From positions 1-9,013 of the forward strand of contig DSDS01000143.1 in the NCBI GenBank assembly GCA_011048585.1: 9,013 bases of DNA, written 5' to 3'. Of the stretch, positions 1-7,275 are shown piece after piece. Below the pieces are notes generated by a model that made no database searches, was not told where the DNA came from, and saw nothing but the letters and a program-made list of their open reading frames with translations. Made by a program: the position numbers and the translations under genes. This DNA is from Desulfurivibrio alkaliphilus (lineage in GTDB: Bacteria; Desulfobacterota; Desulfobulbia; Desulfobulbales; Desulfurivibrionaceae). Every line of letters begins with the position of its first letter. Position 1 is the stretch's first letter.

Positions 1-6
1 CATCAT

Positions 7-20
7 CCCAAAGGTTTGGG
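7..20. repeat. Short palindrome downstream of folP
   Basis: CCCAAA and TTTGGG flank two bases, forming a compact potential hairpin 19 bases after the folP stop. No T-run follows on the minus strand, so it is not a convincing terminator. The window ends 6 bases later. Confidence 0.3.
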
Positions 21-39
21 CAAACTTCTTGGGCAGCCT

Positions 40-885
40 TTATTGCCACACCTGGGCCAGACGGAGAGCCTGGCGGGTTGCTTCAACATTGTGGGTACGG
101 ATAATATCCGCGCCATTGAGGGCGCAGAGGGCGGCCACCACCGCCGAGGGCAGGTCGCGCTCCTCCATCGCCAGCTCCCCCAGCAGTTTGGTCAGAAATG
201 ATTTGCGGGAGTGGCCGATCAACAGAGGCCGGCCCAAGGTCCGGAACTGGGCCAGGTTGCGCAGGATCGCCAGATTGTGCTCCAGGGTTTTGCCAAAGCC
301 GAGGCCTGGGTCGATAATCAGCCGCTCGCGTTGAACCCCCTGTTGGCTCAGCTCCTCAATCCGCCGGGCTAGAAATTGTTTGATCTCGCCCACCACGTCG
401 TCGTAGTGGGGGTTGAGCTGCATGTCACGGGGGGTGCCTTGCATATGCATGATGATTACCGGCCAGTCACCGCCGGCGGCCAGTTCCGCCATGGCCGGAT
501 CAAAACGTAGAGCGCTGATATCGTTGATGATGTCAGCGCCGGCCGCCAGGGCCTGGCGGGCCACGGCCGCCTTGGTGGTATCAATGGAGATGGTAATCGA
601 GGGGGCCAGCTTGCGGATTGCCTCGATGGCGGGAATTACTCGCCGCAGCTCCTCATCCACCGCCACAGGCGGGGCCATGGGGCGGGTGGATTCGCCGCCG
701 ATATCCAGAATATCAACCCCGGCGGCGAGCATCTTTTCTGCGTGGTCCAACAGGGTTTCGCGATCAGCCAGCTTTCCGCCGTCGGAGAAGGAGTCCGGCG
801 TGAGGTTAAGGATCCCCATGATCCGTGTCCGATGGGGGGCGGCCGAGCTGTCGAGAAACCCGGCTTTACTGCTTGGGGTTCCCAT
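40..885 (-). CDS. folP: Dihydropteroate synthase
   Basis: This enzyme condenses 6-hydroxymethyl-7,8-dihydropterin diphosphate with p-aminobenzoate to give 7,8-dihydropteroate in cytosolic folate synthesis. It is the sulfonamide target. The 281-residue protein shows the whole TIM-barrel signature set in order: IMGILNLTPDSFSDGG (22-37), DIGGESTRP (61-69), SIDTTK (100-105), NDISAL (121-126), MHMQGTPRDMQ (146-156), DPGLGFGKT (192-200), GHSRKSF (224-230) and RTHNV (263-267). Length is normal for the family; the first 20 residues before the barrel are variable. The ATG lies 3 bases after the ftsH stop, in the same frame (TAA ACC ATG). No Shine-Dalgarno sequence is visible, so translation is probably coupled to ftsH. 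Adjacent ftsH and folP is a common bacterial arrangement. An internal ATG at residue 23 is less likely because it would cut into the first conserved strand. Confidence 0.97.
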   Translation of the reverse strand: MGTPSSKAGFLDSSAAPHRTRIMGILNLTPDSFSDGGKLADRETLLDHAEKMLAAGVDILDIGGESTRPMAPPVAVDEELRRVIPAIEAIRKLAPSITISIDTTKAAVARQALAAGADIINDISALRFDPAMAELAAGGDWPVIIMHMQGTPRDMQLNPHYDDVVGEIKQFLARRIEELSQQGVQRERLIIDPGLGFGKTLEHNLAILRNLAQFRTLGRPLLIGHSRKSFLTKLLGELAMEERDLPSAVVAALCALNGADIIRTHNVEATRQALRLAQVWQ

Positions 886-888
886 GGT

Positions 889-2799
889 TTAGTTTTGCGG
901 TTGCTCGGGAGGAGCAGACTGATCCGGTGCCGAGTCGGGCTCCGGCGGATTCTCTTCACCCTGGTTGGTCTCCGGTCCGGCCTGGGGGGTGGATCGAGGC
1001 GGAGTCTCCCCCTTGGCCTCGGCGATGATCCGCTCGATATCCTCCAGCAACAGGGTCTCTTTTTCCAGCAGTTCGGCGGCGACCAGATTCAAGGCGTCCA
1101 GGTTATCCTTGAGCAGCGCGTGGACCCGGTCGTTGGCGTCCTGGACCAGGCGTTTGACCTCGTTGTCGATCTGGATGGCGGTGGCTTCGGAGTAATCCCG
1201 ATGTTGGGAGATCTCCCGGCCCAGGAAGATCTGCTCCTCCTTCTTGCCGAAGGTCAGCGGCCCCATGGCGTCGCTCATCCCCCACTCACAGACCATCTTG
1301 CGGGCCATGGTGGTGGCCCGTTCGATATCGTTGCCGCTGCCGGTGGTGATCTCGCCGAACACCAGCTCCTCGGCCACCCGGCCCCCCAGCAGAATGCAGA
1401 TATTGTTGATTAGGTAGCTGCGGGCGTAGGTATACTTATCTTCGAGTGGCAATTGCTGGGTCAGGCCCAAGGCCCGCCCCCGGGGGATGATGGTAACTTT
1501 GTGCAGGGGGTCGGTACCGGGCAACAGCTTGGCCACCAGGGCGTGCCCCGCTTCGTGGTAGGCGGTGATCTTCTTCTCCTTCTCAGTGATGATCAAGCTC
1601 CGCCGTTCGGAACCCATCATCACCTTATCCTTGGCCTGCTCCAGATGGGCCATTTCGACCTTTTCCGCTCCTTGGCGGGCGGCCAGCAGGGCTGCCTCGT
1701 TGACCATGTTTTCCAGGTCGGCGCCGGAGAAACCGGGGGTCCCGCGGGCGATCTGGGCCCAATCCACATTATCGGCGATCTGGGTTTTTCGACCATGGAC
1801 ATGAAGAATCATCTCCCGCCCCTTAACGTCGGGCACCGGCACCACCACCTGGCGGTCAAAACGGCCCGGACGCAGCAGAGCCGGATCCAATACATCGGGA
1901 CGGTTGGTGGCGGCCACGATAATCACTCCCTCGTTGGCTTCAAAGCCGTCCATCTCGACCAACAATTGATTCAAGGTTTGTTCCCGTTCGTCGTGACCGC
2001 CGCCCAAGCCGGCGCCACGATGGCGGCCCACCGCGTCGATCTCGTCGATAAAGATGATGCAGGGGGCACTTTTTTTGCCCTGGATAAAGAGATCCCGCAC
2101 CCGGGAGGCCCCGACCCCGACAAACATCTCCACGAAGTCGGAGCCGCTGATGGAGAAGAATGGAACCTGGGCTTCCCCGGCGATGGCTTTGGCCAGCAGG
2201 GTCTTGCCGGTGCCCGGGGGACCCATCAGCAGTACCCCCTTAGGGATCCGCCCCCCCAACCGGGTGAATTTAGCGGGATCCTTCAAGAAATCGATAATCT
2301 CGGACAACTCCTCCTTGGCCTCTTCAATGCCGGCCACATCCTTGAAAGTAATTTTGCTGGTTTCATGATCCAGCAGCCGGGCCCGGCTTTTACCGAAACT
2401 CATGGCCTTGCCGCCGCCCATCTGCATCTGGCGCATAAAGAAGATCCAAACCCCGATCAGCAGCAGCATCGGGAACCATGACACCAGGATCGTCAGGTAC
2501 CAGGGGGTTTCCTCCTCCTCCTTGACCTTGATGTTGACTCCGCTTTTGCGCAGTAGGGGGATCATCTCGGCGTCGTTGGGGGTTATCACCTTGAAGACGC
2601 GCCCCTCCGGGCCCTCGACCCTGAGCTCGCTGCCCTGGAGCTGCACCTCCCGCACCGCCCCTGCCTCGACGCTGGTCATAAAATCGCTGTAGCTCATTTC
2701 GCTGACCTGGGACTGCGGCTTGTTGAACAGGTTGAAGAGCATGATCAGGGTAAGACCGATGATCAGCCACATCGAGAGGTTTTTATAAAAAATATTCAA
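889..2799 (-). CDS. ftsH: ATP-dependent zinc metalloprotease FtsH
   Basis: FtsH is a hexameric inner-membrane AAA+ protease that degrades misfolded membrane proteins and short-lived regulators; in E. coli these include LpxC and sigma-32. I place the start at the TTG at 2799 (636 residues, MNIFYKNLSMW) because GGAGG lies 5 bases before it. An in-frame TTG at 2811 would add four residues but overlaps that site. In order the protein has a membrane segment (about 8-25), a periplasmic domain (26-100), a second membrane segment (103-122), Walker A GPPGTGKT (193-200), pore loop FVGVG (226-230), Walker B IIFIDEID (248-255) and the second region of homology with arginine fingers (297-316). The zinc site HEAGH is at 415-419, with the third ligand probably D491 in the GNDIERAT segment. 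The last 40 residues form a low-complexity tail rich in Pro, Glu and Gln. No key residue is missing. Confidence 0.97.
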   Translation of the reverse strand: MNIFYKNLSMWLIIGLTLIMLFNLFNKPQSQVSEMSYSDFMTSVEAGAVREVQLQGSELRVEGPEGRVFKVITPNDAEMIPLLRKSGVNIKVKEEEETPWYLTILVSWFPMLLLIGVWIFFMRQMQMGGGKAMSFGKSRARLLDHETSKITFKDVAGIEEAKEELSEIIDFLKDPAKFTRLGGRIPKGVLLMGPPGTGKTLLAKAIAGEAQVPFFSISGSDFVEMFVGVGASRVRDLFIQGKKSAPCIIFIDEIDAVGRHRGAGLGGGHDEREQTLNQLLVEMDGFEANEGVIIVAATNRPDVLDPALLRPGRFDRQVVVPVPDVKGREMILHVHGRKTQIADNVDWAQIARGTPGFSGADLENMVNEAALLAARQGAEKVEMAHLEQAKDKVMMGSERRSLIITEKEKKITAYHEAGHALVAKLLPGTDPLHKVTIIPRGRALGLTQQLPLEDKYTYARSYLINNICILLGGRVAEELVFGEITTGSGNDIERATTMARKMVCEWGMSDAMGPLTFGKKEEQIFLGREISQHRDYSEATAIQIDNEVKRLVQDANDRVHALLKDNLDALNLVAAELLEKETLLLEDIERIIAEAKGETPPRSTPQAGPETNQGEENPPEPDSAPDQSAPPEQPQN

Positions 2800-2804
2800 A
2801 TGAT

Positions 2805-2809
2805 CCTCC
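2805..2809 (-). promoter_or_regulatory. Ribosome binding site of ftsH
   Basis: GGAGG on the minus strand is followed by 5 bases and then TTG at 2799. It decides the ftsH start: the longer in-frame TTG at 2811 would sit on and before this site. Confidence 0.75.
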
Positions 2810-2878
2810 AAATAAGATCGCTGTTAAGCCCGAAACGAACACATTAAGCCAGAAAGGGAGGAAAGTCCAGCCCTCGGC

Positions 2879-5800
2879 TCAATTGGTGCTTTGTTGGAAT
2901 TGCTGGATCGGTTTAACTCCCATGGTTTTTTCCCGCATGGTACTGATCGCCCGCACCATCGATTCGGCTCCGGCCAGGGTGGTGGTGTAGGGCAGGTGGT
3001 AGTCCAGGGCGGCCCGACGGATGGTGTAGGAGTCTTCGGTGGTCCGGGTGCCCATGGAGATATTGACGATCCACTGGATCTGGTTGTTGCGGAGCATATC
3101 CAGCACGTGGGGTCGGCCTTCGGAAATTTTCTGCACCTTGGCGCAATCCACTCCCTCCCCATTGAGCCGAGCGGCGGTTCCTCCGGTGGCCACCAGGGTA
3201 AATCCCAGTTCAACCAGGCGCCGGGCGATGGGCACGATGGCTGGTTTATCGGGATGCCGCACACTCAAAAAGACGGTGCCCGACTGAGGGATTTTCTGGC
3301 CGGCGGCCAGTTGCGATTTGGCAAAGGCCAACCCCACGCAATTGTCGATCCCCATCACCTCGCCGGTGGATTTCATCTCTGGGCCAAGAATGGTGTCAAC
3401 ATTATCGAACCGGTCGAAGGGGAAAACCGCCTCCTTGACCGCAAAATGCTTGATCTTGACCTCAGTGGTCAGTCCCAGCTCGGCCAAGCTGGCCCCCATC
3501 ATCACCTTGGTGGCCAGCTTGGCCAAAGGTACCCCGGTGGCCTTGCTGACAAAGGGCACGGTGCGCGAGGCTCGGGGATTGACCTCCAGCACGAAGAGGG
3601 TGTTGTCCTTCACCGCGAACTGGACGTTCATCAACCCCTTGACCTTCAGCTCCGCCGCCATGGCCCGGCTGGCCGCCTTGATCTCTTCGATCATCTCGGC
3701 GGCCAAAGTGTGGGGAGGCAGGACGCAGGCGGAATCACCGGAGTGGATCCCCGCCTCTTCGATATGCTGCATGATGCCGCCGATGATGGTGGTCCGGCCG
3801 TCGGAGATGGCGTCCACATCGACTTCGATGGCATCCTTAAGGAATTTGTCCACCAGGATCGGGTGTTCCGGGGAAACATCGACGGCGGTGTGCATGTAAT
3901 GGGTCAGGTTTCGTTCGTTGTAGACAATCTGCATGGCCCGACCGCCCAGAACGTAGGAGGGGCGGACCACCACCGGGTAGCCGATCTCCTTGGCGATCAC
4001 AAGGGCTTCCTCGGCATTGTGGGCAATACCGTTGGCCGGTTGGCGCAGGTTCAGCTTCTGCAGAAACTGCTGGAACCGCTCCCGGTCTTCGGCTCGGTCA
4101 ATGGAGTCGGGGGAGGTGCCCAAAATCGGCACCCCGGCCTTGGCCAGGGGCACCGCCAGATTTAAGGGGGTCTGGCCGCCGAACTGGACTATTACCCCCT
4201 CCGGTTGCTCCTGCTCGATGATATTAAGCACATCCTCACGGGTCAGGGGTTCGAAATAGAGGCGATCGGAGGTATCGTAGTCGGTGGAGACCGTCTCCGG
4301 GTTGGAGTTGACCATGATCGATTCAATCCCCAACTCCCTGAGAGCGAAGGAGGCGTGAACGCAACAATAATCAAATTCGATTCCCTGGCCGATCCGGTTG
4401 GGGCCGCCGCCTAATATCATGACCTTGCGCCGGTCGCTGGCCCGCCCCTCGTCTTCTGATTCATAAGTGGAGTAGAAATAGGGGGTATAGGCTTCAAATT
4501 CGGCGGCGCAGGTGTCCACCAGCTTGTAAACCGGTTTTTGTGAGAGTTTATCGCGCAACTCCCGGATATCATCTTCGGAGGTGCCGGTCAAGTAGGCGAG
4601 CTGGCGGTCGGAGAACCCGTACTGCTTGACCTTGTGGAGGCGCTCGGCCTCCAGGCCGATGAAGCCGGCTTGGCGAATTTCCCGCTCGGTTTCCACCAAC
4701 TGGGCCATATGGTGGAGAAACCAGGGGTCGATCATGGTGACCTCGTGGATCCGGTTCACGCTGATTCCCCGGCGCAGGGCCTCGTAAAGCTGGAACATCC
4801 GTTGGGAATTGGGCTTACGCAGGGCGCTTTCCAGATCGGCTTCGTCCAGGACGGTAAATTTTTCAAATTTGCGGTCGGCTCCGAAGCCGGCGCAGCCGAT
4901 CTCCAGGGAGCGCAGTCCTTTCTGCAGGGCCTCCTTGAAGGTGCGGCCGATGGCCATGGTTTCGCCCACCGATTTCATGGCGGTGGTGAGGAAATCATCG
5001 GCCTCGGGAAATTTTTCGAAGGTCCAGCGGGGAATCTTGACCACGCAGTAGTCAATGGTGGGTTCAAAAGCGGCGTAGGTCTCGCGGGCGATGTCGTTTT
5101 TGATCTCGTCAAGGGTGTAGCCCACCGCCAGCTTGGCGGCGATCTTGGCGATGGGAAAGCCGGTGGCCTTGGAGGCCAGGGCCGAGGAGCGGCTGACCCG
5201 AGGGTTCATCTCAATGACCATCAGTTCGCCGTCGGCCGGGTTGACGGCAAACTGGACGTTGGAACCGCCGGTTTCCACCCCGATCTCCCGCATGATGGCG
5301 ATGGAGGCATCACGCATGGCCTGGTATTCCCGGTCGCTCAGGGTTTGGGCCGGGGCCACGGTGATGGAGTCGCCGGTGTGGACCCCCATGGGATCGATAT
5401 TCTCGATGGAACAGATGATCACCACGTTGTCGTTTTTATCCCGCATTACCTCCAGCTCATATTCCTTCCAGCCCAGCAGGCTCTTTTCCAGCATCACCTC
5501 GCTGTTGATGGAAAGATCGAGTCCGGATTCGCAAATTTCCTCCAACTCCTGCTGGTTGTATGCAATCCCGCCACCAGTGCCGCCCAGGGTGAAGCTGGGC
5601 CGAACGATGATCGGAAAACCGATCTCGGCCGCCGCCGCCTTGGCCTCGCTCAGAGTGTGAATAATCACGCTCTCTGGGACCTTGAGGCCGATCTTGCGCA
5701 TGGCCGCCCGGAAGGAGTCCCGGCCCTCGGCCTTGCGGATCACGTCGATCTTAGCCGCCAGCAGTTCGACGCCATACTTTTCCAGGACTCCCATCTCCGC

Positions 5801-6106
5801 CACCCGGATGGCGGTGTTGAGCCCGGTCTGGCCCCCCAGGGTGGGGAGCAGAGCGTCGGGCCGCTCTTGTTCGATCACCTTGGCCACAAATTCGGGGGTG
5901 ATGGGCTCGATATAGGTGGCGTCGGCAATCTCCGGGTCGGTCATGATGGTGGCCGGGTTGGAGTTGATCAGCACCACCTGGTAGCCTTCCTCCTTGAGAG
6001 CCTTGACCGCCTGGGTTCCGGAGTAGTCAAATTCGCAGGCCTGGCTAATGATGATGGGGCCGGAGCCGATGATCAGGATTTTTTTGATGTCGGTACGTTT
6101 GGGCAT
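2879..6106 (-). CDS. carB: Carbamoyl-phosphate synthase large subunit
   Basis: CarB makes carbamoyl phosphate from bicarbonate, two ATP and ammonia channelled from CarA, feeding pyrimidine and arginine synthesis. At 1075 residues it is full length (E. coli 1073). The two homologous ATP-grasp halves are both intact: carboxyphosphate half about 1-400 (RPSFTLGGTGGG 169-180, EMNPRVSRSSALASKATG 299-316) and carbamoyl-phosphate half about 554-935 (RPSYVLGGRAM 715-725, EVNPRASRTVPFVSKATG 841-858), joined by an oligomerisation region. The C-terminal MGS-like allosteric domain spans about 940-1060. Its numbering matches E. coli closely. The UMP-contact positions K954, T974, T977, K993 and N1015 are kept, with S at 1017. 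The ornithine-site residues E783, D791, E892 and T1042 are also kept, while 1040 is Tyr where E. coli has His. UMP inhibition is therefore likely. The ATG start follows an in-frame stop closely; AAAGGA lies 12 bases upstream. Confidence 0.98.
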   Translation of the reverse strand: MPKRTDIKKILIIGSGPIIISQACEFDYSGTQAVKALKEEGYQVVLINSNPATIMTDPEIADATYIEPITPEFVAKVIEQERPDALLPTLGGQTGLNTAIRVAEMGVLEKYGVELLAAKIDVIRKAEGRDSFRAAMRKIGLKVPESVIIHTLSEAKAAAAEIGFPIIVRPSFTLGGTGGGIAYNQQELEEICESGLDLSINSEVMLEKSLLGWKEYELEVMRDKNDNVVIICSIENIDPMGVHTGDSITVAPAQTLSDREYQAMRDASIAIMREIGVETGGSNVQFAVNPADGELMVIEMNPRVSRSSALASKATGFPIAKIAAKLAVGYTLDEIKNDIARETYAAFEPTIDYCVVKIPRWTFEKFPEADDFLTTAMKSVGETMAIGRTFKEALQKGLRSLEIGCAGFGADRKFEKFTVLDEADLESALRKPNSQRMFQLYEALRRGISVNRIHEVTMIDPWFLHHMAQLVETEREIRQAGFIGLEAERLHKVKQYGFSDRQLAYLTGTSEDDIRELRDKLSQKPVYKLVDTCAAEFEAYTPYFYSTYESEDEGRASDRRKVMILGGGPNRIGQGIEFDYCCVHASFALRELGIESIMVNSNPETVSTDYDTSDRLYFEPLTREDVLNIIEQEQPEGVIVQFGGQTPLNLAVPLAKAGVPILGTSPDSIDRAEDRERFQQFLQKLNLRQPANGIAHNAEEALVIAKEIGYPVVVRPSYVLGGRAMQIVYNERNLTHYMHTAVDVSPEHPILVDKFLKDAIEVDVDAISDGRTTIIGGIMQHIEEAGIHSGDSACVLPPHTLAAEMIEEIKAASRAMAAELKVKGLMNVQFAVKDNTLFVLEVNPRASRTVPFVSKATGVPLAKLATKVMMGASLAELGLTTEVKIKHFAVKEAVFPFDRFDNVDTILGPEMKSTGEVMGIDNCVGLAFAKSQLAAGQKIPQSGTVFLSVRHPDKPAIVPIARRLVELGFTLVATGGTAARLNGEGVDCAKVQKISEGRPHVLDMLRNNQIQWIVNISMGTRTTEDSYTIRRAALDYHLPYTTTLAGAESMVRAISTMREKTMGVKPIQQFQQSTN

Positions 6107-6118
6107 GGCCGTTGGCTA

Positions 6119-6124
6119 TCCTTT
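6119..6124 (-). promoter_or_regulatory. Probable ribosome binding site of carB
   Basis: AAAGGA on the minus strand lies 12 bases before the carB ATG. The spacing is somewhat long, but no better site is present in the 56-base carA-carB gap and an in-frame TAG excludes a longer start. Confidence 0.5.
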
Positions 6125-6162
6125 ATCTGTGGTTTTGTCAATTGAAGCTCGGTGGTGCCAAT

Positions 6163-7275
6163 CTACTTCATCGCGTCGATGAAGCGGTCGAATAGACAGA
6201 TGGCGTCATGGGGCCCGGGGGCGTTTTTGGGATGATATTGGACGGAGAAGGCCGGGAACCGGCGATGGCGGATCCCCTCAACCGAATCATCGTTGAGGTT
6301 GATGTGGGTCAGTTCAACCTCGGCGGGATCGAGGGTGGCAATATCCAGACAGAATCCGTGATTTTGCGAGGTAATCTCTACCTTGCCGGTGGTTAGGTCC
6401 TTGACCGGCTGGTTGATGCCCCGGTGGCCGAATTTCAGTTTGTAGGTTTTGCCGCCGTAAGCCAGGCCCAATAACTGGTTGCCCAGGCAGATGCCGAAGA
6501 TCGGTTTTTTGCCCAACAGGGCCCGGATGGTGTCGATAACCCCGGGGATGCCTGCGGGATCACCGGGGCCGTTGGAAAGGAAAATGCCATCGGGGTTGAG
6601 GCCCAAGATGGTGTCGGCGTCGGTGTGGCAGGGAACCACCTGGACCTGGCAGCCCCGCTCGGCCAGCAGGCGCAGCTGATTGTGTTTAAGGCCGTAGTCG
6701 ATGGCCACAACCTTGTAACGGCCGGGTGCGGCACCGGCAAAGGCGGTGCCGGGCCGGGGCCCCTGTTCGGTCCAGACATAGGGTTCCGGGCAGGTAACCT
6801 CCCGGACCAGATCGCGGCCCACCAGGCCGGGCGACCTTTTCGCCTTGGCCACCAGTGAGGCATGATCCAGATCCTCGGTGGAAACTATCCCCCTCATCGC
6901 TCCAACGGTGCGGATATGGCGAGTCAGAGCCCGGGTGTCCACTCCCTCGATCCCCAGCACCCCATATTTTTGCAGCAGCTCGGCCAGGGTGCCGGTGGAA
7001 CGGTAATTGCTGGGGAAGGGGCAGTATTCGCGAACGATGAAGGCCTCCACCTGGACCCGGCCCGACTCCATATCCTCCTCGTTGATCCCGTAGTTGCCGA
7101 TCAGCGGGTAGGTCATGGCGACGATCTGGCCCTTGCAGGAAGGGTCGCTCAACAGCTCCTGATAACCGCTCATGCCGGTGTTGAAAACAATCTCACCGGT
7201 GGTTTCGCCTCGACCGGTAAAGGATACCCCTTCAAAAACAGTCCCGTCTTCCAGGGCGATGCATGCTTTCATCAT
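6163..7275 (-). CDS. carA: Carbamoyl-phosphate synthase small subunit (glutaminase)
   Basis: CarA hydrolyses glutamine and passes ammonia to CarB. The 370-residue protein has the CarA-specific N-terminal domain (about 1-150, including FNTGMSGYQE 31-40) and a class I glutamine amidotransferase domain (about 188-370). Visible in the latter are DYGLKHN (193-199), LSNGPGDP (233-240), the nucleophile elbow GICLGNQ with C263 (261-267), FGHRG (282-286), SQNHG (303-307) and YHPKNAPGPHD (347-357). The triad Cys and His (H348) are present, but the Glu expected two residues after the His is Lys (K350, codon AAA at 6226-6228). N266 replaces the His of the usual CLGHQ. Everything else looks intact, and carB lies directly downstream. 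The first ATG overlaps the waaA stop (ATGA). A second ATG at 7272 has better spacing from GAGG, so the true start could be one codon later. Confidence 0.97.
   Translation of the reverse strand: MMKACIALEDGTVFEGVSFTGRGETTGEIVFNTGMSGYQELLSDPSCKGQIVAMTYPLIGNYGINEEDMESGRVQVEAFIVREYCPFPSNYRSTGTLAELLQKYGVLGIEGVDTRALTRHIRTVGAMRGIVSTEDLDHASLVAKAKRSPGLVGRDLVREVTCPEPYVWTEQGPRPGTAFAGAAPGRYKVVAIDYGLKHNQLRLLAERGCQVQVVPCHTDADTILGLNPDGIFLSNGPGDPAGIPGVIDTIRALLGKKPIFGICLGNQLLGLAYGGKTYKLKFGHRGINQPVKDLTTGKVEITSQNHGFCLDIATLDPAEVELTHINLNDDSVEGIRHRRFPAFSVQYHPKNAPGPHDAICLFDRFIDAMK

Noticed and set aside
1..6. ATGATG on the minus strand as a possible start of the gene after folP.
   Set aside because: It is at the very edge, has no ribosome binding site, and no downstream codons are visible. 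A next gene is plausible but not supported.
2858..2868. GAGGAAAGTCC on the plus strand, identical to a conserved stretch of bacterial RNase P RNA.
   Set aside because: RNase P RNA needs roughly 300 or more bases with a matching downstream half. This match runs straight into the 3' end of carB on the opposite strand and no partner element is visible, so it is chance.
2812..2878. Possible terminator between carB and ftsH on the minus strand (GAGGG with CTCCC before TTTCT).
   Set aside because: The stem is only about four base pairs with a large loop, and the following T-run is broken. It is too weak to call, so readthrough from carB into ftsH is more likely.
6116..6144. A perfect TTGACA -35 box on the minus strand in the carA-carB gap.
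   Set aside because: At the 17-base spacing the -10 position reads TAGCCA, which matches only two consensus bases, and it falls within the carB ribosome binding region. I do not call a promoter.
4634..6145. Open frame of 503 codons on the plus strand.
   Set aside because: It lies antisense to carB, whose protein is recognisable end to end. Long antisense frames are expected in GC-rich coding DNA, and this translation has a shadow-like Gly, His and Asp composition. The same applies to the plus-strand frames at 2891-4165 and 1453-2481.
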